A DNA stretch of 64,000 bases, taken from Nitrosomonas sp. (lineage in GTDB: Bacteria; Pseudomonadota; Gammaproteobacteria; Burkholderiales; Nitrosomonadaceae). A program made the position numbers and the translations under genes. Numbering within the stretch: the first letter of the stretch is position 1; each line of letters opens with the position of its first letter. This document shows positions 37,296 to 47,604 of this stretch, in pieces. The notes beneath the pieces are model-generated. The model worked only from the letters and a program-made list of their open reading frames with translations, was not told where the DNA came from and did no database searches. Location: contig JADJLM010000005.1 of NCBI GenBank assembly GCA_016710135.1, positions 186,001 to 250,000 on the forward strand, read 5' to 3'.

Positions 37296-37916
37296 ATGAC
37301 AACGTTACCTCGAGTATCGAGCGATATTCTCTGGCATCATGCCTCAGTAACTCGTCACCGACGAGAATTACTAAATGGCCATCGTGGGACTATTCTGTGG
37401 TTCACTGGATTTTCAGGTGCTGGAAAATCTACTTTAGCTCATGCAGTTGAAGAAGTACTGCATCAGAGTGGATATAGAACGTTTGTGCTTGATGGCGACA
37501 ATGTTCGGCATGGGTTATGCAACGATCTTGGGTTTTCTCCGGAAAATCGTATCGAAAATATTCGCCGAGTAGGTGAAGTTGCAAAACTTTTCATGGAGGC
37601 GGGAATCATCGTGCTAACTGCTTTTATTTCCCCATTTCGTGTGGAACGAGAGCGAGTAAGAAATCTAGTTGAACAAGGTGATTTTATTGAGATTTATTGT
37701 GATAGCCCAATTGAAATTTGTGAATCTCGAGATGTTAAAGGGCTCTATAAAAAAGCCAGAGCAGGACAAATTGCAGAATTTACAGGCATCTCGTCTCCCT
37801 ATGAAGCACCAGAGAATCCAGAACTCACTGTTAATACTAGCACTACTGATCTGAATACTTCTGTTCAGCAAGTCATTAATGAGTTGAAATCAAAGGGTAT
37901 CATTAAAAATGACTAA
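37296..37916 (+). CDS. cysC: Adenylylsulfate kinase (APS kinase)
   Basis: A 206-residue kinase that phosphorylates APS to PAPS with ATP. The P-loop is GFSGAGKST (residues 34-42), followed by DGDNVRHGLCNDLGFSPENR and the family motif AFISPFRVERERVR; the LYKKARAGQIAEFTGISSPY block is also conserved. A good GGAGTA site precedes the ATG. There is no cysDN or cysH nearby, and ammonia oxidizers can obtain sulfur otherwise, so PAPS for the sulfotransferase at 33270-34247 is a likely use (inference). Confidence 0.95.
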   Translation: MTTLPRVSSDILWHHASVTRHRRELLNGHRGTILWFTGFSGAGKSTLAHAVEEVLHQSGYRTFVLDGDNVRHGLCNDLGFSPENRIENIRRVGEVAKLFMEAGIIVLTAFISPFRVERERVRNLVEQGDFIEIYCDSPIEICESRDVKGLYKKARAGQIAEFTGISSPYEAPENPELTVNTSTTDLNTSVQQVINELKSKGIIKND

Positions 37917-37929
37917 CGAATAATTACGC

Positions 37930-39189
37930 TTAATTTCTCTTAAGCTCAAGTGCCGCCGCAAAGAAACCATCCGTATGATGATAAACAGGTGACAACTGCA
38001 AATAGTTTCCTGTATTGATCGGTATTTTTTGTTGCGTTAGCAATTCACTGCAGTCTAGGGCTATAAATTGAGTATTCTCCATGAGAAAGCGTTCAACAAT
38101 CGCTTGATTTTCTTCAGGTAGTAAACTACACGTAGCGTAAACCAGCCTTCCACCCGGCTTTAATAACTTACTAGCAGCACATAAAATCGCCCTTTGCTTG
38201 ATTTTTAGCTCTTCGATACTTATTGGAGATTGCCGCCATTTTAAATCTGGATTGCGACGTAGCGTTCCCAAACCACTACAGGGCAAGTCAATAAGCACTC
38301 TATCAATTTTTCCTGTTAATCGTTTAACTCTTAAGTCATTTTCATTATCGATACGAACCGGATGGATATTAGATAATCCAGAACGTTTAAGCCTAGGTTT
38401 TAGATTATTAAGACGTTTATCCGAAACATCGAATGCATAAATCCGCCCATGTGATTGCATGAGCGCTCCTATTAATAACGTTTTTCCACCCGAGCCCGCG
38501 CAAAAATCTACAATCATTTCTCCCCGACGCGGTGCGAGTAGGTATACAGATAACTGGCTACTTTCATCTTGAATCTCTACTTTTCCCTCAAGGAATAACG
38601 GATGTTGATTTATTGCCGGTTTTTCTGCTAATCGAATTCCAATCGGTGAATAGGGCGTCGGCTTTGCTTTCACTCCCGTTTGTTCAAGTTGAGCTAGTAT
38701 TTCTTCACGCTTTGCGAACAAGGTATTAACACGCAGATCTAGAGGGGCAGGCTGCTGCAATGCAACTCCAAGTTTAAGAATTTCTTCATCAGGCAGATAA
38801 GTTTGCAACTTCTCAATTAACCACTGTGGTAACTCAGCTTGTATTGCAAGTGATTGCATTGCAACCTGAACGCTTTTTACGTGCGCGAGCCATTTTATTT
38901 CACTCTCAGTTGCAAAATTTATCAGCTCACGTGAATTTATGCCTTGAAATTTGGCTAAATAAGCTAATAAAAGTGCCCGTGGTGTAGCTTTTTCAATTAG
39001 AGTGTCTAAAAAGTATTTATGACGCAAAATACCAAATACAATTTCCGCAATAATCGCTCGATCATTATGTCCCAGCATGGGATTTTCACGGAAAAATCCA
39101 CGAATGAGAATGTCAGCAGGAAAATTGAGTGGAAGAATTCTTCTAATAGCCAGAATAGCCATTTCCAGTTGAATAGTTGTTAAACGCAT
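37930..39189 (-). CDS. rsmB: RsmB/Sun-type 16S rRNA (cytosine-C5) methyltransferase
   Basis: A 419-residue SAM-dependent RNA methyltransferase. The N-terminal NusB-like helical domain (residues 1-140) is followed by the catalytic core: VDFCAGSGGKTLLIGALM (SAM motif I), RVLIDLPCSGLGTLRRNPDL with the motif IV cysteine, and YATCSLLPEENQ with the catalytic cysteine. It methylates C967 of 16S rRNA in RsmB or another position in related NOL1/NOP2/Sun enzymes. The C-terminus has the usual P-x-x-H-T-D-G-F-F-A-A end. Confidence 0.88.
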   Translation of the reverse strand: MRLTTIQLEMAILAIRRILPLNFPADILIRGFFRENPMLGHNDRAIIAEIVFGILRHKYFLDTLIEKATPRALLLAYLAKFQGINSRELINFATESEIKWLAHVKSVQVAMQSLAIQAELPQWLIEKLQTYLPDEEILKLGVALQQPAPLDLRVNTLFAKREEILAQLEQTGVKAKPTPYSPIGIRLAEKPAINQHPLFLEGKVEIQDESSQLSVYLLAPRRGEMIVDFCAGSGGKTLLIGALMQSHGRIYAFDVSDKRLNNLKPRLKRSGLSNIHPVRIDNENDLRVKRLTGKIDRVLIDLPCSGLGTLRRNPDLKWRQSPISIEELKIKQRAILCAASKLLKPGGRLVYATCSLLPEENQAIVERFLMENTQFIALDCSELLTQQKIPINTGNYLQLSPVYHHTDGFFAAALELKRN

Positions 39190-39283
39190 GATGAGAAATA
39201 AATTCTGAATTAAATTAATGACACACTAGTGGTGTAGACACGCTTCCGTCAATTAGCTCTATGAGAGTCAGGAAGTAGAATTT

Positions 39284-39922
39284 CTAATCAATAGCCGGCG
39301 AATGGAGTGCTTGGTTCAAATTCAAGGTTGGCGCTAGCTTGACCTGATCATCCTTTAGCTTAATTCGCCCCTCTAGGAACCAGCGTACTGCCTTAGGGTA
39401 AACCAAATGCTCCTGCTTTAGAACCCGATTAGCGAGCATATCAGGTGTATCATCAGAAAAAACAGGGACCGCTGCTTGAATAACAATTGGGCCATGGTCT
39501 AATTGATTTGTTACAAAGTGAACTGTACAACCATGAATTTTTACACCTCGTTCTAGAGCTCTCACATGAGTATTTAGTCCTGGAAAAGACGGTAGCAAGG
39601 ATGGGTGAATATTGATAAGCCTATCTCGATAACGATTAATGAAATTATCGCCAAGTATACGCATGAAACCAGCTAGTGCAATCAAATCAGGTTGGTATCT
39701 ATCGATTTGTTTAGCAAGCGCCGCATCAAAAGCATCACGATCTAGATAGCAACGATGATCGATAACATGGGTTGCTATTTGATACGACTGAGCAATCGCC
39801 AACCCTGATGCCGACGGATTATTACTGATAACGACGATTGACTTGACAGGTAAGTTTGCTGTAATCAAGGCCTGCAAGTTACTACCTCGACCAGAAATAA
39901 GAATGACCAACGATTGCATCAT
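39284..39922 (-). CDS. purN: Phosphoribosylglycinamide formyltransferase
   Basis: A 212-residue PurN that formylates GAR with 10-formyl-THF in purine synthesis. Start motif LISGRGSNLQAL, the catalytic region NIHPSLLPSFPGLNTHVRAL with Asn and His, then GCTVHFV and the aspartate in DHGPI. It follows purM by 8 bp, so the two form an operon; this purMN pairing is common. Confidence 0.95.
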   Translation of the reverse strand: MMQSLVILISGRGSNLQALITANLPVKSIVVISNNPSASGLAIAQSYQIATHVIDHRCYLDRDAFDAALAKQIDRYQPDLIALAGFMRILGDNFINRYRDRLINIHPSLLPSFPGLNTHVRALERGVKIHGCTVHFVTNQLDHGPIVIQAAVPVFSDDTPDMLANRVLKQEHLVYPKAVRWFLEGRIKLKDDQVKLAPTLNLNQALHSPAID

Positions 39923-39930
39923 TTCCTAAA

Positions 39931-40992
39931 TCAAACAATTAGCACACGCTGATCATTTGTATGATTGGGTTGAACTGTGCCGATTTTCCAGGCGGTTTCA
40001 TTATAGGTTGTAAGCGCTGCTAAAGTTTCATCGACATGTTCCGGCGCTACAACGATTATCATTCCTATTCCACAATTAAAAACACGATACATTTCTTCAT
40101 CAGCGACATTTCCATGTGCTTGCAACCATTTAAATAATGGTGGTACAGTCCAAGAGTCTTTATGTAACGCTGCTTTAAGGTTTGTTGGAAGAATACGTGG
40201 AATATTTTCAAGAAGCCCTCCTCCTGTAATATGAGCCAGGCCTTTAATTGGTATATGTTTTTTCAATTCCAGTATGGCTTTAACATAGATACGCGTAGGC
40301 TCCATAATTGCATCCAGAAGCTTAACTTTATCTACAAGTTTCAAATCTGGATCTACTGGATAACGCTCAAGAATTTTGCGAATAAGCGAGAAACCATTGG
40401 AATGTGCCCCACTTGAAGCCATACCCAGAATTACATCATTTTCAGCAATTGAAGTTCCATCAATTATTTGATCCTTCTCTACAACGCCTACCGCAAAACC
40501 CGCCAGATCATATTCTCCTTCAGGATACATCCCAGGCATTTCTGCTGTTTCGCCACCAATCAGAGCGCATCCAGACTGTTCACAGCCTACTGCAATACCC
40601 TCTATAACTTGCGCCGCCATATCGATATTTAATTTGCCACAAGCAAAGTAGTCTAGAAAAAAGAGTGGTTCAGCTCCTTGAACTAAAATATCATTGACAC
40701 TCATTGCAACCAAATCGATACCAATACGATCATGTCGATTAAAGTGAAAAGCCAATTTTAGCTTCGTTCCTACCCCATCAGTCCCCGAAACCAAAACAGG
40801 TTGTCGATATTTTTTCGAAATTTCAAAAAGAGCTCCAAATCCCCCAATTCCCCCAATAATTTCTGGCCGCCAGGTACGTTTTGCAAAGGGTTTTATCCTC
40901 TCTACTAACAAATTACCCGCATCAATATTGACACCCGCATCACGATACGAGAGTTGATCAGTACTAGAATATTTAGAATCAGATGATGTCAA
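39931..40992 (-). CDS. purM: Phosphoribosylformylglycinamidine cyclo-ligase
   Basis: A 353-residue PurM that closes the imidazole ring of AIR with ATP. Conserved blocks: SYRDAGVNIDAGN, VSGTDGVGTKLKLAFHF, VNDILVQGAEPLFFLDYFA and GETAEMPGMYPEGEYDLAGF. The only usable start that keeps the N-terminus is TTG at 40992: an in-frame stop lies just upstream. The start region faces the divergent transporter gene. Followed by purN. Confidence 0.94.
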   Translation of the reverse strand: MTSSDSKYSSTDQLSYRDAGVNIDAGNLLVERIKPFAKRTWRPEIIGGIGGFGALFEISKKYRQPVLVSGTDGVGTKLKLAFHFNRHDRIGIDLVAMSVNDILVQGAEPLFFLDYFACGKLNIDMAAQVIEGIAVGCEQSGCALIGGETAEMPGMYPEGEYDLAGFAVGVVEKDQIIDGTSIAENDVILGMASSGAHSNGFSLIRKILERYPVDPDLKLVDKVKLLDAIMEPTRIYVKAILELKKHIPIKGLAHITGGGLLENIPRILPTNLKAALHKDSWTVPPLFKWLQAHGNVADEEMYRVFNCGIGMIIVVAPEHVDETLAALTTYNETAWKIGTVQPNHTNDQRVLIV

Positions 40993-41053
40993 GTTGAGTT
41001 CTCAATTAGTTACAGTTAGAGTGACGCTATTTATATTAGCGATTTTACCGCAA

Positions 41054-42106
41054 ATGGATTCTAAACATTCTATTGATCGTGACTTTCTTTTTTGGGTATT
41101 GTTTATAGCCGGTTGTGGTTTTTTAACATATCTACTAAGTCCGATATTAACACCATTCTTATTAGCAGCAGTTATTGCTTATATCTGCAATCCATTCGTT
41201 TCTTGGTTGAATTCTCATAATATATCTCGAACAATTGCAACAATTCTGGTCATGGTTTTATCGCTTGCTGTTTTTACAGCATTAATTTTAGTAATGATGC
41301 CTTTATTTGAGCGAGAGACTTTACGGCTAATCGAGCGAATGCCAGATTACCTCGAGACAATTCGCGAAACAGGAATTCCATGGTTAAAAACCACGCTTGG
41401 AATTGACCTTCAATTAGATGTTACTGCACTAAAGCAAGCTTTCGCTGACCATTGGAAAAGTGCCGGAGGTATCGCAGCTAAGATGCTGCCTTCTCTAACA
41501 AGCGGTGGTATGGCAGTATTGGATTTTATTATGAATCTGCTACTAGTACCAGTCGTACTCTTTTATCTATTACGAGATTGGAACATTTTAATTGCAGAAC
41601 TCAACGAGTGGATACCATCATTATGGAAAAAACAAATTTATCCGATGGCACGTGAGGCGGATCGAGTTCTCGCTGAGTTCCTTAGGGGGCAAATCGCTGT
41701 TATTTTATTAATGTGTATTTTTTATGTAACCGGACTGTGGTTAACTGGACTAGAGTTCTCTTTGCCTATCGGGCTAGTTGCTGGAATTTTGGTATTTGTT
41801 CCCTATCTAGGCGCAATAGTGGGCTTGTCACTAGCTACATTTGCTGCACTCCTCCAATTCCAAGATTGGGGAGATATCATCTGGGTCTGGATTGTATTCG
41901 GTACTGGTCAATTACTTGAGAGTATGCTTATAACTCCCTGGCTAGTTGGGGAACGTATTGGACTGCACCCAATTATAGTAATCTTCGCTCTACTTGCTTT
42001 TGGTCAGCTCTTTGGGTTTATTGGCATTTTATTAGCGCTTCCCATTAGCGCCGTTCTGTTAGTATGGCTTAGACAGCTTCATCAACAATACATCAATAGA
42101 ACATAA
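41054..42106 (+). CDS. AI-2E/PerM-family transporter
   Basis: A 350-residue membrane protein with eight predicted helices and the family blocks LLSPILTPFLLAAVIAYICN, the central soluble segment with LREWN-like DWNILIAELNEWIP, and GLVAGILVFVPYLGAIVGL plus EGWL-like TPWLVGERIGLHPIIVIFAL. Members export or transport varied small molecules (TqsA, PerM); substrate unknown. The ATG at 41054 is chosen; an earlier TTG at 40994 would overlap the purM start region. Confidence 0.88.
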   Translation: MDSKHSIDRDFLFWVLFIAGCGFLTYLLSPILTPFLLAAVIAYICNPFVSWLNSHNISRTIATILVMVLSLAVFTALILVMMPLFERETLRLIERMPDYLETIRETGIPWLKTTLGIDLQLDVTALKQAFADHWKSAGGIAAKMLPSLTSGGMAVLDFIMNLLLVPVVLFYLLRDWNILIAELNEWIPSLWKKQIYPMAREADRVLAEFLRGQIAVILLMCIFYVTGLWLTGLEFSLPIGLVAGILVFVPYLGAIVGLSLATFAALLQFQDWGDIIWVWIVFGTGQLLESMLITPWLVGERIGLHPIIVIFALLAFGQLFGFIGILLALPISAVLLVWLRQLHQQYINRT

Positions 42107-42118
42107 TGACAGATGTTT

Positions 42119-43345
42119 TTATAGTTTGTTAAACAGCGAAAGTCCTGAAATACGAATAAAAGATTGTTGTGCGGCTTCTAGGAGACCTTGCTGTCTTGCA
42201 AAATCAGATAAAGCTTTTGCATAATCTAGATCCTGCAATCGAGCGAGTGTTTGGTCATATTGCAACGCATTATCTTCCCCGATGCTCTGTAAAGCATCAA
42301 TTTCTTGAAGCTTTACTCCGACTGATGCACGTATACTTAACACATTATCGAGACTCTGATCAAGGTTTTGCATTCCAGTATTTAATGCGTTTGTTAAATT
42401 TGTTTTACCATTTTGATCATTTGTTGTGGTTTCTAAAACATTAATCAAATTATCAATCGTTTTAAAAATGCTTTGCTGAGAACTGGGTTCTACATTAAAT
42501 TGATCACCATCAGCCGGCTTACCCTTTATATCGAACTGCAATCCATCAAAAGTAATCATATCTCCATCTACAAAAGTATTACCGGTGGAAATTGTAGAAC
42601 TTGTTGTTGTATTCATCACATCATAGGTAACAATATCTTTTAAAGTTAGCGGATCTTGGGTTACATGAAAATTTACCTCATAGCTATCGCCGGTTAAATT
42701 GGTCGGATCAGTTACCGAACCAACGCCAATAATTCCAGTCCCAGTATTACTAGTACTTGCTGAAGTAGTAAAAGTCCCATTGCCATCCATAATTCGTTCA
42801 AAGATATTTGAACCTGTGTCACTCACTGCAATTTGGCGAGAACCAGTAACTTGGGTGAGTCGCTGTCCTTGATCTCCAGCATACTGAACGTCACCTGCAT
42901 TCTTCACAAAGGGTTGAACTCTCGCCTGATAACCAGAAAATAGGAAATTACCTTCACTATCCGCGCTATTAGCTAATCCGAGCAATTCTTCCAATCGACC
43001 TCTTAGCTCAACAGCCATTACTCTGCGATCATTTTCAGACAAAATTGGATTACCTGCGGCCACAGCAATGGATCGAACATTTTGAATAATCGTTGTGACG
43101 CCTTGAAGGTTACTCTCAACCAAACCCAAACTGGCTTTTGCTTTGTCGCGATTCTCAGCATACTGAGAATTAATCGAAGCAGCTTGTGATACTTCGTGAG
43201 CACGTGCGGCCGCTACCGGATCATCTGATGGCGTAACGATTCGCTTACCTACTGAGATTTGCTGCTGGAGTTTAAATAAAGCTTCTTGCTGCTTAAGCAT
43301 TGACTGCACCCCTTGATCATACATGGTATTTGTACTTACGCGCAT
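42119..43345 (-). CDS. flgL: Flagellar hook-filament junction protein FlgL
   Basis: A 408-residue HAP3. The N-terminus MRVSTNTMYDQGVQSMLKQQ and the coiled-coil ends (QISVGKRIVTPSDDPVAAAR, then near the end LQEIDALQSIGEDNALQYDQ) are flagellin-like and form the D0/D1 helices; the middle is the variable domain. It links the hook to the filament. Last gene of the flgBCDEFGHIJKL set, 33 bp after flgK. Confidence 0.93.
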   Translation of the reverse strand: MRVSTNTMYDQGVQSMLKQQEALFKLQQQISVGKRIVTPSDDPVAAARAHEVSQAASINSQYAENRDKAKASLGLVESNLQGVTTIIQNVRSIAVAAGNPILSENDRRVMAVELRGRLEELLGLANSADSEGNFLFSGYQARVQPFVKNAGDVQYAGDQGQRLTQVTGSRQIAVSDTGSNIFERIMDGNGTFTTSASTSNTGTGIIGVGSVTDPTNLTGDSYEVNFHVTQDPLTLKDIVTYDVMNTTTSSTISTGNTFVDGDMITFDGLQFDIKGKPADGDQFNVEPSSQQSIFKTIDNLINVLETTTNDQNGKTNLTNALNTGMQNLDQSLDNVLSIRASVGVKLQEIDALQSIGEDNALQYDQTLARLQDLDYAKALSDFARQQGLLEAAQQSFIRISGLSLFNKL

Positions 43346-43377
43346 GCTCGGTTAGCTCCTTTAATTTTAATCGGTTG

Positions 43378-45297
43378 TTAAATTCTAAGTAAGGTATCAA
43401 ACAATGAATGACTGACCTCAATAACTTTCCCAGATGCTTGGAAAGCTTGCTGATAACGGAGCAGATTGGCTGCTTCTTCTTCAAGGTTAACGCCTGACAA
43501 AGCCTGTATCGATTGATCTGTTTGAGCAAGTAAATTTGCTTGCGCTTTACTAGTGACTTCCAGCTCTCGTGTTCTATTGCCAACTTGACTTACCAATTGT
43601 GCATAAGTTGATTGAAATGAAGCTGTCCCACCTTGCAGTGTATTCTTCGTCTGTAATCCAGCTAGCAAGAGCGCATTACGATTATCAGCAATGCCCCCTA
43701 TATTTGGGGAAATCGTAAACTCATCACCAGCTGCAGGAACTCCACTAATTTGCGCAGTCCAACCATTAAAACTAATATCGGCACCTTCAGTATAGGTTTG
43801 ATTTATAGCGGGTAAACTTGCTCCGGTTCCAGTGACATCAAACATACCATCAGAAGGGGTATGAAACTTAATCGTTACTGGTTGTAATAAATCAGGGTCA
43901 ATTGGTAATGGATTTACAACCCCAGCACTGATCGAAGCTGATCCTGTATTCGAACTAACTGCTTGTGAACGAATGGGCGCTGCTGCTGCAATTTTTGATG
44001 TATCATTGATAGCGGTTGCAATATCTTTTGCACCATTACGAACGGGTTGAATAACAAAGCTTTCATTGGGTTGAATAGTTGCGGCAGTAACACTGATACC
44101 ACCCAATGTTAGCGGGTTACCTGTAGACGGCGCAGTTGCAGAGCTAACAGACGCATTATCAGACAGTCTTGTTAACGTATACTGTGATCCATCGTATTTG
44201 AACTGAAAATCACTCGTATTAAGATCCCCTACATTACTAATACTCGCTGTTACTGTCGAAGTTGAACTATTTCCCGCTGTAGATATTATTTTTGGTTTGG
44301 GAACATCAAAAAAATCTTCACCCAGCACGCCATTTAAATCTTGCCCTAAATGGTGTTGATCATTAAAAGTTTGGGCGAGTCCAATAGCAATTAATCCTAA
44401 AGTATTTTGTGCTTTATCTAATGAGTTCTGGCGAAAATCAAGCATTCCACCCAAACTTCCACCTTGCAGTTGTTTTTCAGGTAATAAAATAGTCTTATTG
44501 CCCGTATCGAGTGCAATAGTAATTTTCCCCGGATCGTCAGGAGAAGGAACTGCTTTAAGCGCCATTGACTGCGATCCCACTACAAGCGCCTGACCATTAC
44601 CAATAAAAATATTGTGATGTCCGTTATCTTGACGTACAACTGTCACATTAACTAACTCACTGAGTTGCCTAACTAATGTATCGCGCTGATCAAGCATGTC
44701 ATTAACAGGCTGTCCATTGGTTGAACCTTCTGTAGCTTGAATATTAATATTTAATGTAGCGATCTCTTTAGCTAATGAGTTAACTTCATCAATGGTGCTT
44801 GTTATTTGGCTATTAATACCTTCCCGTATCTCGGATAGGCGTTGGTCCATGCCTTGGAATCTTGCCGCCAGCGCTTCTGCGTTACTCAATAGCGACTGTC
44901 TTGAGGGAACTGATGAAGGATTAGAAGCCACATCATGCACTGCTTTAAAGAAATTATGTAATGCGGGTGTGAGTCCCGAAGTTGTATCTGCAAGTAGGTT
45001 ATCGACTTGTTTAATTTGAGTATAGTAACTATCTAGCTGACTACTCTGTGTCTGCGCTTGTAATCCCTGACTATAGAGAAACTGACTGTACACTCGCTGC
45101 ACGGTTGAAATATGGACACCTTGACCAAGAAATCCTGTTCCAGCTGGCTGAGGAATATTAGTGCTTTGTATGGCCTGCTGTCGATTATAGCCTGGCGTAT
45201 GCGCATTACTAATATTGTGGCTAGTCGTCAATAAGGCCGCTTGAGCTGCTTGAAGTCCTGAAACCCCAATATTTAATATACTATTCCCCATTGTCAT
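43378..45297 (-). CDS. flgK: Flagellar hook-associated protein FlgK
   Basis: A 639-residue HAP1. Typical start: ILNIGVSGLQAAQAALLTTS and HNISNAHTPGYNRQQAIQST; typical end: VNLEEEAANLLRYQQAFQAS plus GKVIEVSHSLFDTLLRI. The middle carries the variable domains. It joins the hook to FlgL. Minus strand, between flgJ and flgL. Confidence 0.95.
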   Translation of the reverse strand: MTMGNSILNIGVSGLQAAQAALLTTSHNISNAHTPGYNRQQAIQSTNIPQPAGTGFLGQGVHISTVQRVYSQFLYSQGLQAQTQSSQLDSYYTQIKQVDNLLADTTSGLTPALHNFFKAVHDVASNPSSVPSRQSLLSNAEALAARFQGMDQRLSEIREGINSQITSTIDEVNSLAKEIATLNINIQATEGSTNGQPVNDMLDQRDTLVRQLSELVNVTVVRQDNGHHNIFIGNGQALVVGSQSMALKAVPSPDDPGKITIALDTGNKTILLPEKQLQGGSLGGMLDFRQNSLDKAQNTLGLIAIGLAQTFNDQHHLGQDLNGVLGEDFFDVPKPKIISTAGNSSTSTVTASISNVGDLNTSDFQFKYDGSQYTLTRLSDNASVSSATAPSTGNPLTLGGISVTAATIQPNESFVIQPVRNGAKDIATAINDTSKIAAAAPIRSQAVSSNTGSASISAGVVNPLPIDPDLLQPVTIKFHTPSDGMFDVTGTGASLPAINQTYTEGADISFNGWTAQISGVPAAGDEFTISPNIGGIADNRNALLLAGLQTKNTLQGGTASFQSTYAQLVSQVGNRTRELEVTSKAQANLLAQTDQSIQALSGVNLEEEAANLLRYQQAFQASGKVIEVSHSLFDTLLRI

Positions 45298-45385
45298 ATT
45301 CCTTTATCGCATGTTGCAATTAAATTAACTTTAACTAGTATTGTTAACGGCAAAAGTATTCATTAATTAAGCGGTTGGGAGCTCT

Positions 45386-46416
45386 TTAACTTGAAGTTTT
45401 ATTAATTTGGAATGCTTCACTATTCAAGATTTTAATTAATTTTTGTGCATAGTATGGATCAGTTGCATAGCCTGCTTGCTGCAACCCCCATGCGAAAGCG
45501 ACTGCACTTTGAGTCTTAAGTACCCCACTGTACCGTGAATTCGTTAAGAGAAGATTGGCATAATCACGGAAGGACTCTTCATATGAACGATAAACACGAA
45601 ATTTATCGACTACTTTCTGTGCTACCCCATTAATATATTCAGTCGTAACGGCCTCAGTTACAGGTCCTTTCCAGTTCTTTCCTGCTTTAATTCCAAAAAG
45701 ATTATAGCTAGGCCGATCCTCTGACAAACGGATTTGATGTTTCCCCCACCCGGTTTCAAGCGCTGCCTGCGCAATCATAAACTGTTCTGGAATTCCTGTT
45801 TCCTGAGCAATAACCCTCGCATAAGGCCGAACTAGATTCACAAAATCATTTGGTTTGTCTTGCAAGAATTGCATCGAATTGGAAACATTTGGTTTATTTA
45901 TTTCCAGTGGTGTCACTGTGGCTTGATTAGGCTGAAACATTGATATTGGTCTACTCGCTTCTTGTTTGGATTTACCCACAGCAAATTTGACAAATTCCTA
46001 GGCTCACTTGATGCCAATGAGATCAACTCATTTTTCCCATTACTTGATTCGATAGATGATAGGATCGATTCAGCTTCTGAGATTGGATGATCAATCAAAT
46101 TCCTTGAAGAGTCCTTTCTAAGTTGCTGGACCAGCATTTCAGCTAACCCTATTCCTTGAGAAGAAAGATTTTGTGAAAATTGCTGATCGAGCATTTGTGT
46201 ATAAAACTGTGACTGCTCGCTATCAAAGATACCGTTCTTCGGTGTTGCGCTTCGCATACTTCTTAGCATCATATTGATCATTAATGACTCAAATTGTTTT
46301 GCAGTTTGTTTCAATCCCTCATCTTCGTTCTGTCTTGCTTGTAGTCGAAGGCTATCGATACTCTTGGTATCAATTACCAACTGACTTGAGGTATCGAAGG
46401 TGTTTAGCAACTTCAT
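45386..46416 (-). pseudogene. flgJ: Flagellar rod cap/muramidase FlgJ, one-base frameshift
   Basis: The first part (46416 to about 45995) is the rod-cap domain (LKQTAKQFESLMINMMLRSM, FYTQMLDQQFSQNLS). The second part is the glucosaminidase domain (QAALETGWGKH with catalytic Glu, YNLFGIKAGKNWKG, SYEESFRDYANLL). In the sequence the frame shifts in the A run at 45992-45994 (a T run in the gene); one extra base gives EPRNFVKFAVGKSKQEASRP in phase. FlgJ caps the rod and opens the cell wall so the rod can pass. About 343 residues, a normal FlgJ length. Probably intact. Confidence 0.85.
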
Positions 46417-46441
46417 GCAACAGCCTTGTTGAACATTACAA

Positions 46442-47557
46442 TTAAATGATTTCTAGTTCTGCACGCAGTGAACCTGCGGCTTTCAGCGCTTGCAAAATAG
46501 CCAACAAATCTTGTGGCGTTGCACCGATAGTATTCAATGCTTGAACGATCTCAGCTAAATTAGCTCCACTTTGTACTAACATAAGATTTCCTTCATCCGA
46601 GCGAACTTCAATTTGCGCTTGTGAAGTAACAACTGTTTCTCCCCGTTCTGCAAAAGGACCCGGTTGGCTGATGATTGGTTGACTATTGATAATGACAGAA
46701 AGGTTACCGTGAGCAACGGCGCTTGCTTCTAAAGTCACTGCCTGGTTCATGACAACCGAACCAGTTCGCGCATTAACAATCACTTTTGCTATACCTTGTG
46801 CGGGTGCCACATCAAGACTTTCGATTTGAGAAATAAATGCAACGCGTTGACTAATATCCTGAGGTGCTTTGAGTTGAATAACACGACCATCCACAGAATA
46901 AGCCGTTCCGTGAGGAAATATACGATTGATAGCCTCAGTAATTCGCCGTGCAGTGGTAAAATCTACCGAATGTAATTCAAGATTTACGAACTCACCCTGA
47001 CCTAACGCGGATTCAACTGCACGTTCGACAATACCTCCCCCAGGAATACGCCCTGAGGCCAGGTGATTTATCTGAACACTACTCCCTGCCGCAGATCCTC
47101 CAGCACCCCCGACCAGTATATTTCCTTGTGCAACTGCATAAACTTGGTTATCGATCCCTTTTAAAGGAGTCATCAATAATGTTCCACCCCGAATACTTTT
47201 CGCATTTCCCATTGATGAAACGGTAACATCAATTAATTGACCAGGTCTTGAGAAGGCCGGCAAAGTTGCTGTAACCATTACAGCAGCCACATTACGTAGC
47301 ATAAGATTAACTCCAGGTGGCAAATTAATACCCAGCTGCCCGAGCATATTTACCATACTCTGAACAGTAAAAGGAGTCTGAGTCGTCATATCTCCACTAT
47401 TGTCTAGCCCAACGACCAAACCATAACCTATCAACTGGTTAGGCCTTACTCCTTGAATACTTGCAAGATCTTTAATCCGCTCAGCAAAGCTATAATTGGA
47501 CAGAATTAAGCAGCTTATTAAACTGAACCATAAGAACCATCTACGGAATATCAACAT
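46442..47557 (-). CDS. flgI: Flagellar P-ring protein FlgI
   Basis: A 371-residue periplasmic protein with a signal peptide (residues 1-25) and the FlgI blocks RIKDLASIQGVRPNQLIGYG, GLVVGLDNSGD, NVAAVMVTATLPAFSRPGQ and the ending G-A-T-P-Q-D-L-L-A-I-L-Q-A-L-K-A-A-G. It forms the P ring in the peptidoglycan layer around the rod. Between flgH and flgJ. Confidence 0.96.
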   Translation of the reverse strand: MLIFRRWFLWFSLISCLILSNYSFAERIKDLASIQGVRPNQLIGYGLVVGLDNSGDMTTQTPFTVQSMVNMLGQLGINLPPGVNLMLRNVAAVMVTATLPAFSRPGQLIDVTVSSMGNAKSIRGGTLLMTPLKGIDNQVYAVAQGNILVGGAGGSAAGSSVQINHLASGRIPGGGIVERAVESALGQGEFVNLELHSVDFTTARRITEAINRIFPHGTAYSVDGRVIQLKAPQDISQRVAFISQIESLDVAPAQGIAKVIVNARTGSVVMNQAVTLEASAVAHGNLSVIINSQPIISQPGPFAERGETVVTSQAQIEVRSDEGNLMLVQSGANLAEIVQALNTIGATPQDLLAILQALKAAGSLRAELEII

Positions 47558-47604
47558 ACTTATGTCTCTTAGCTAGGTATATAAATCGATAATTAAATCG
47601 GCTA

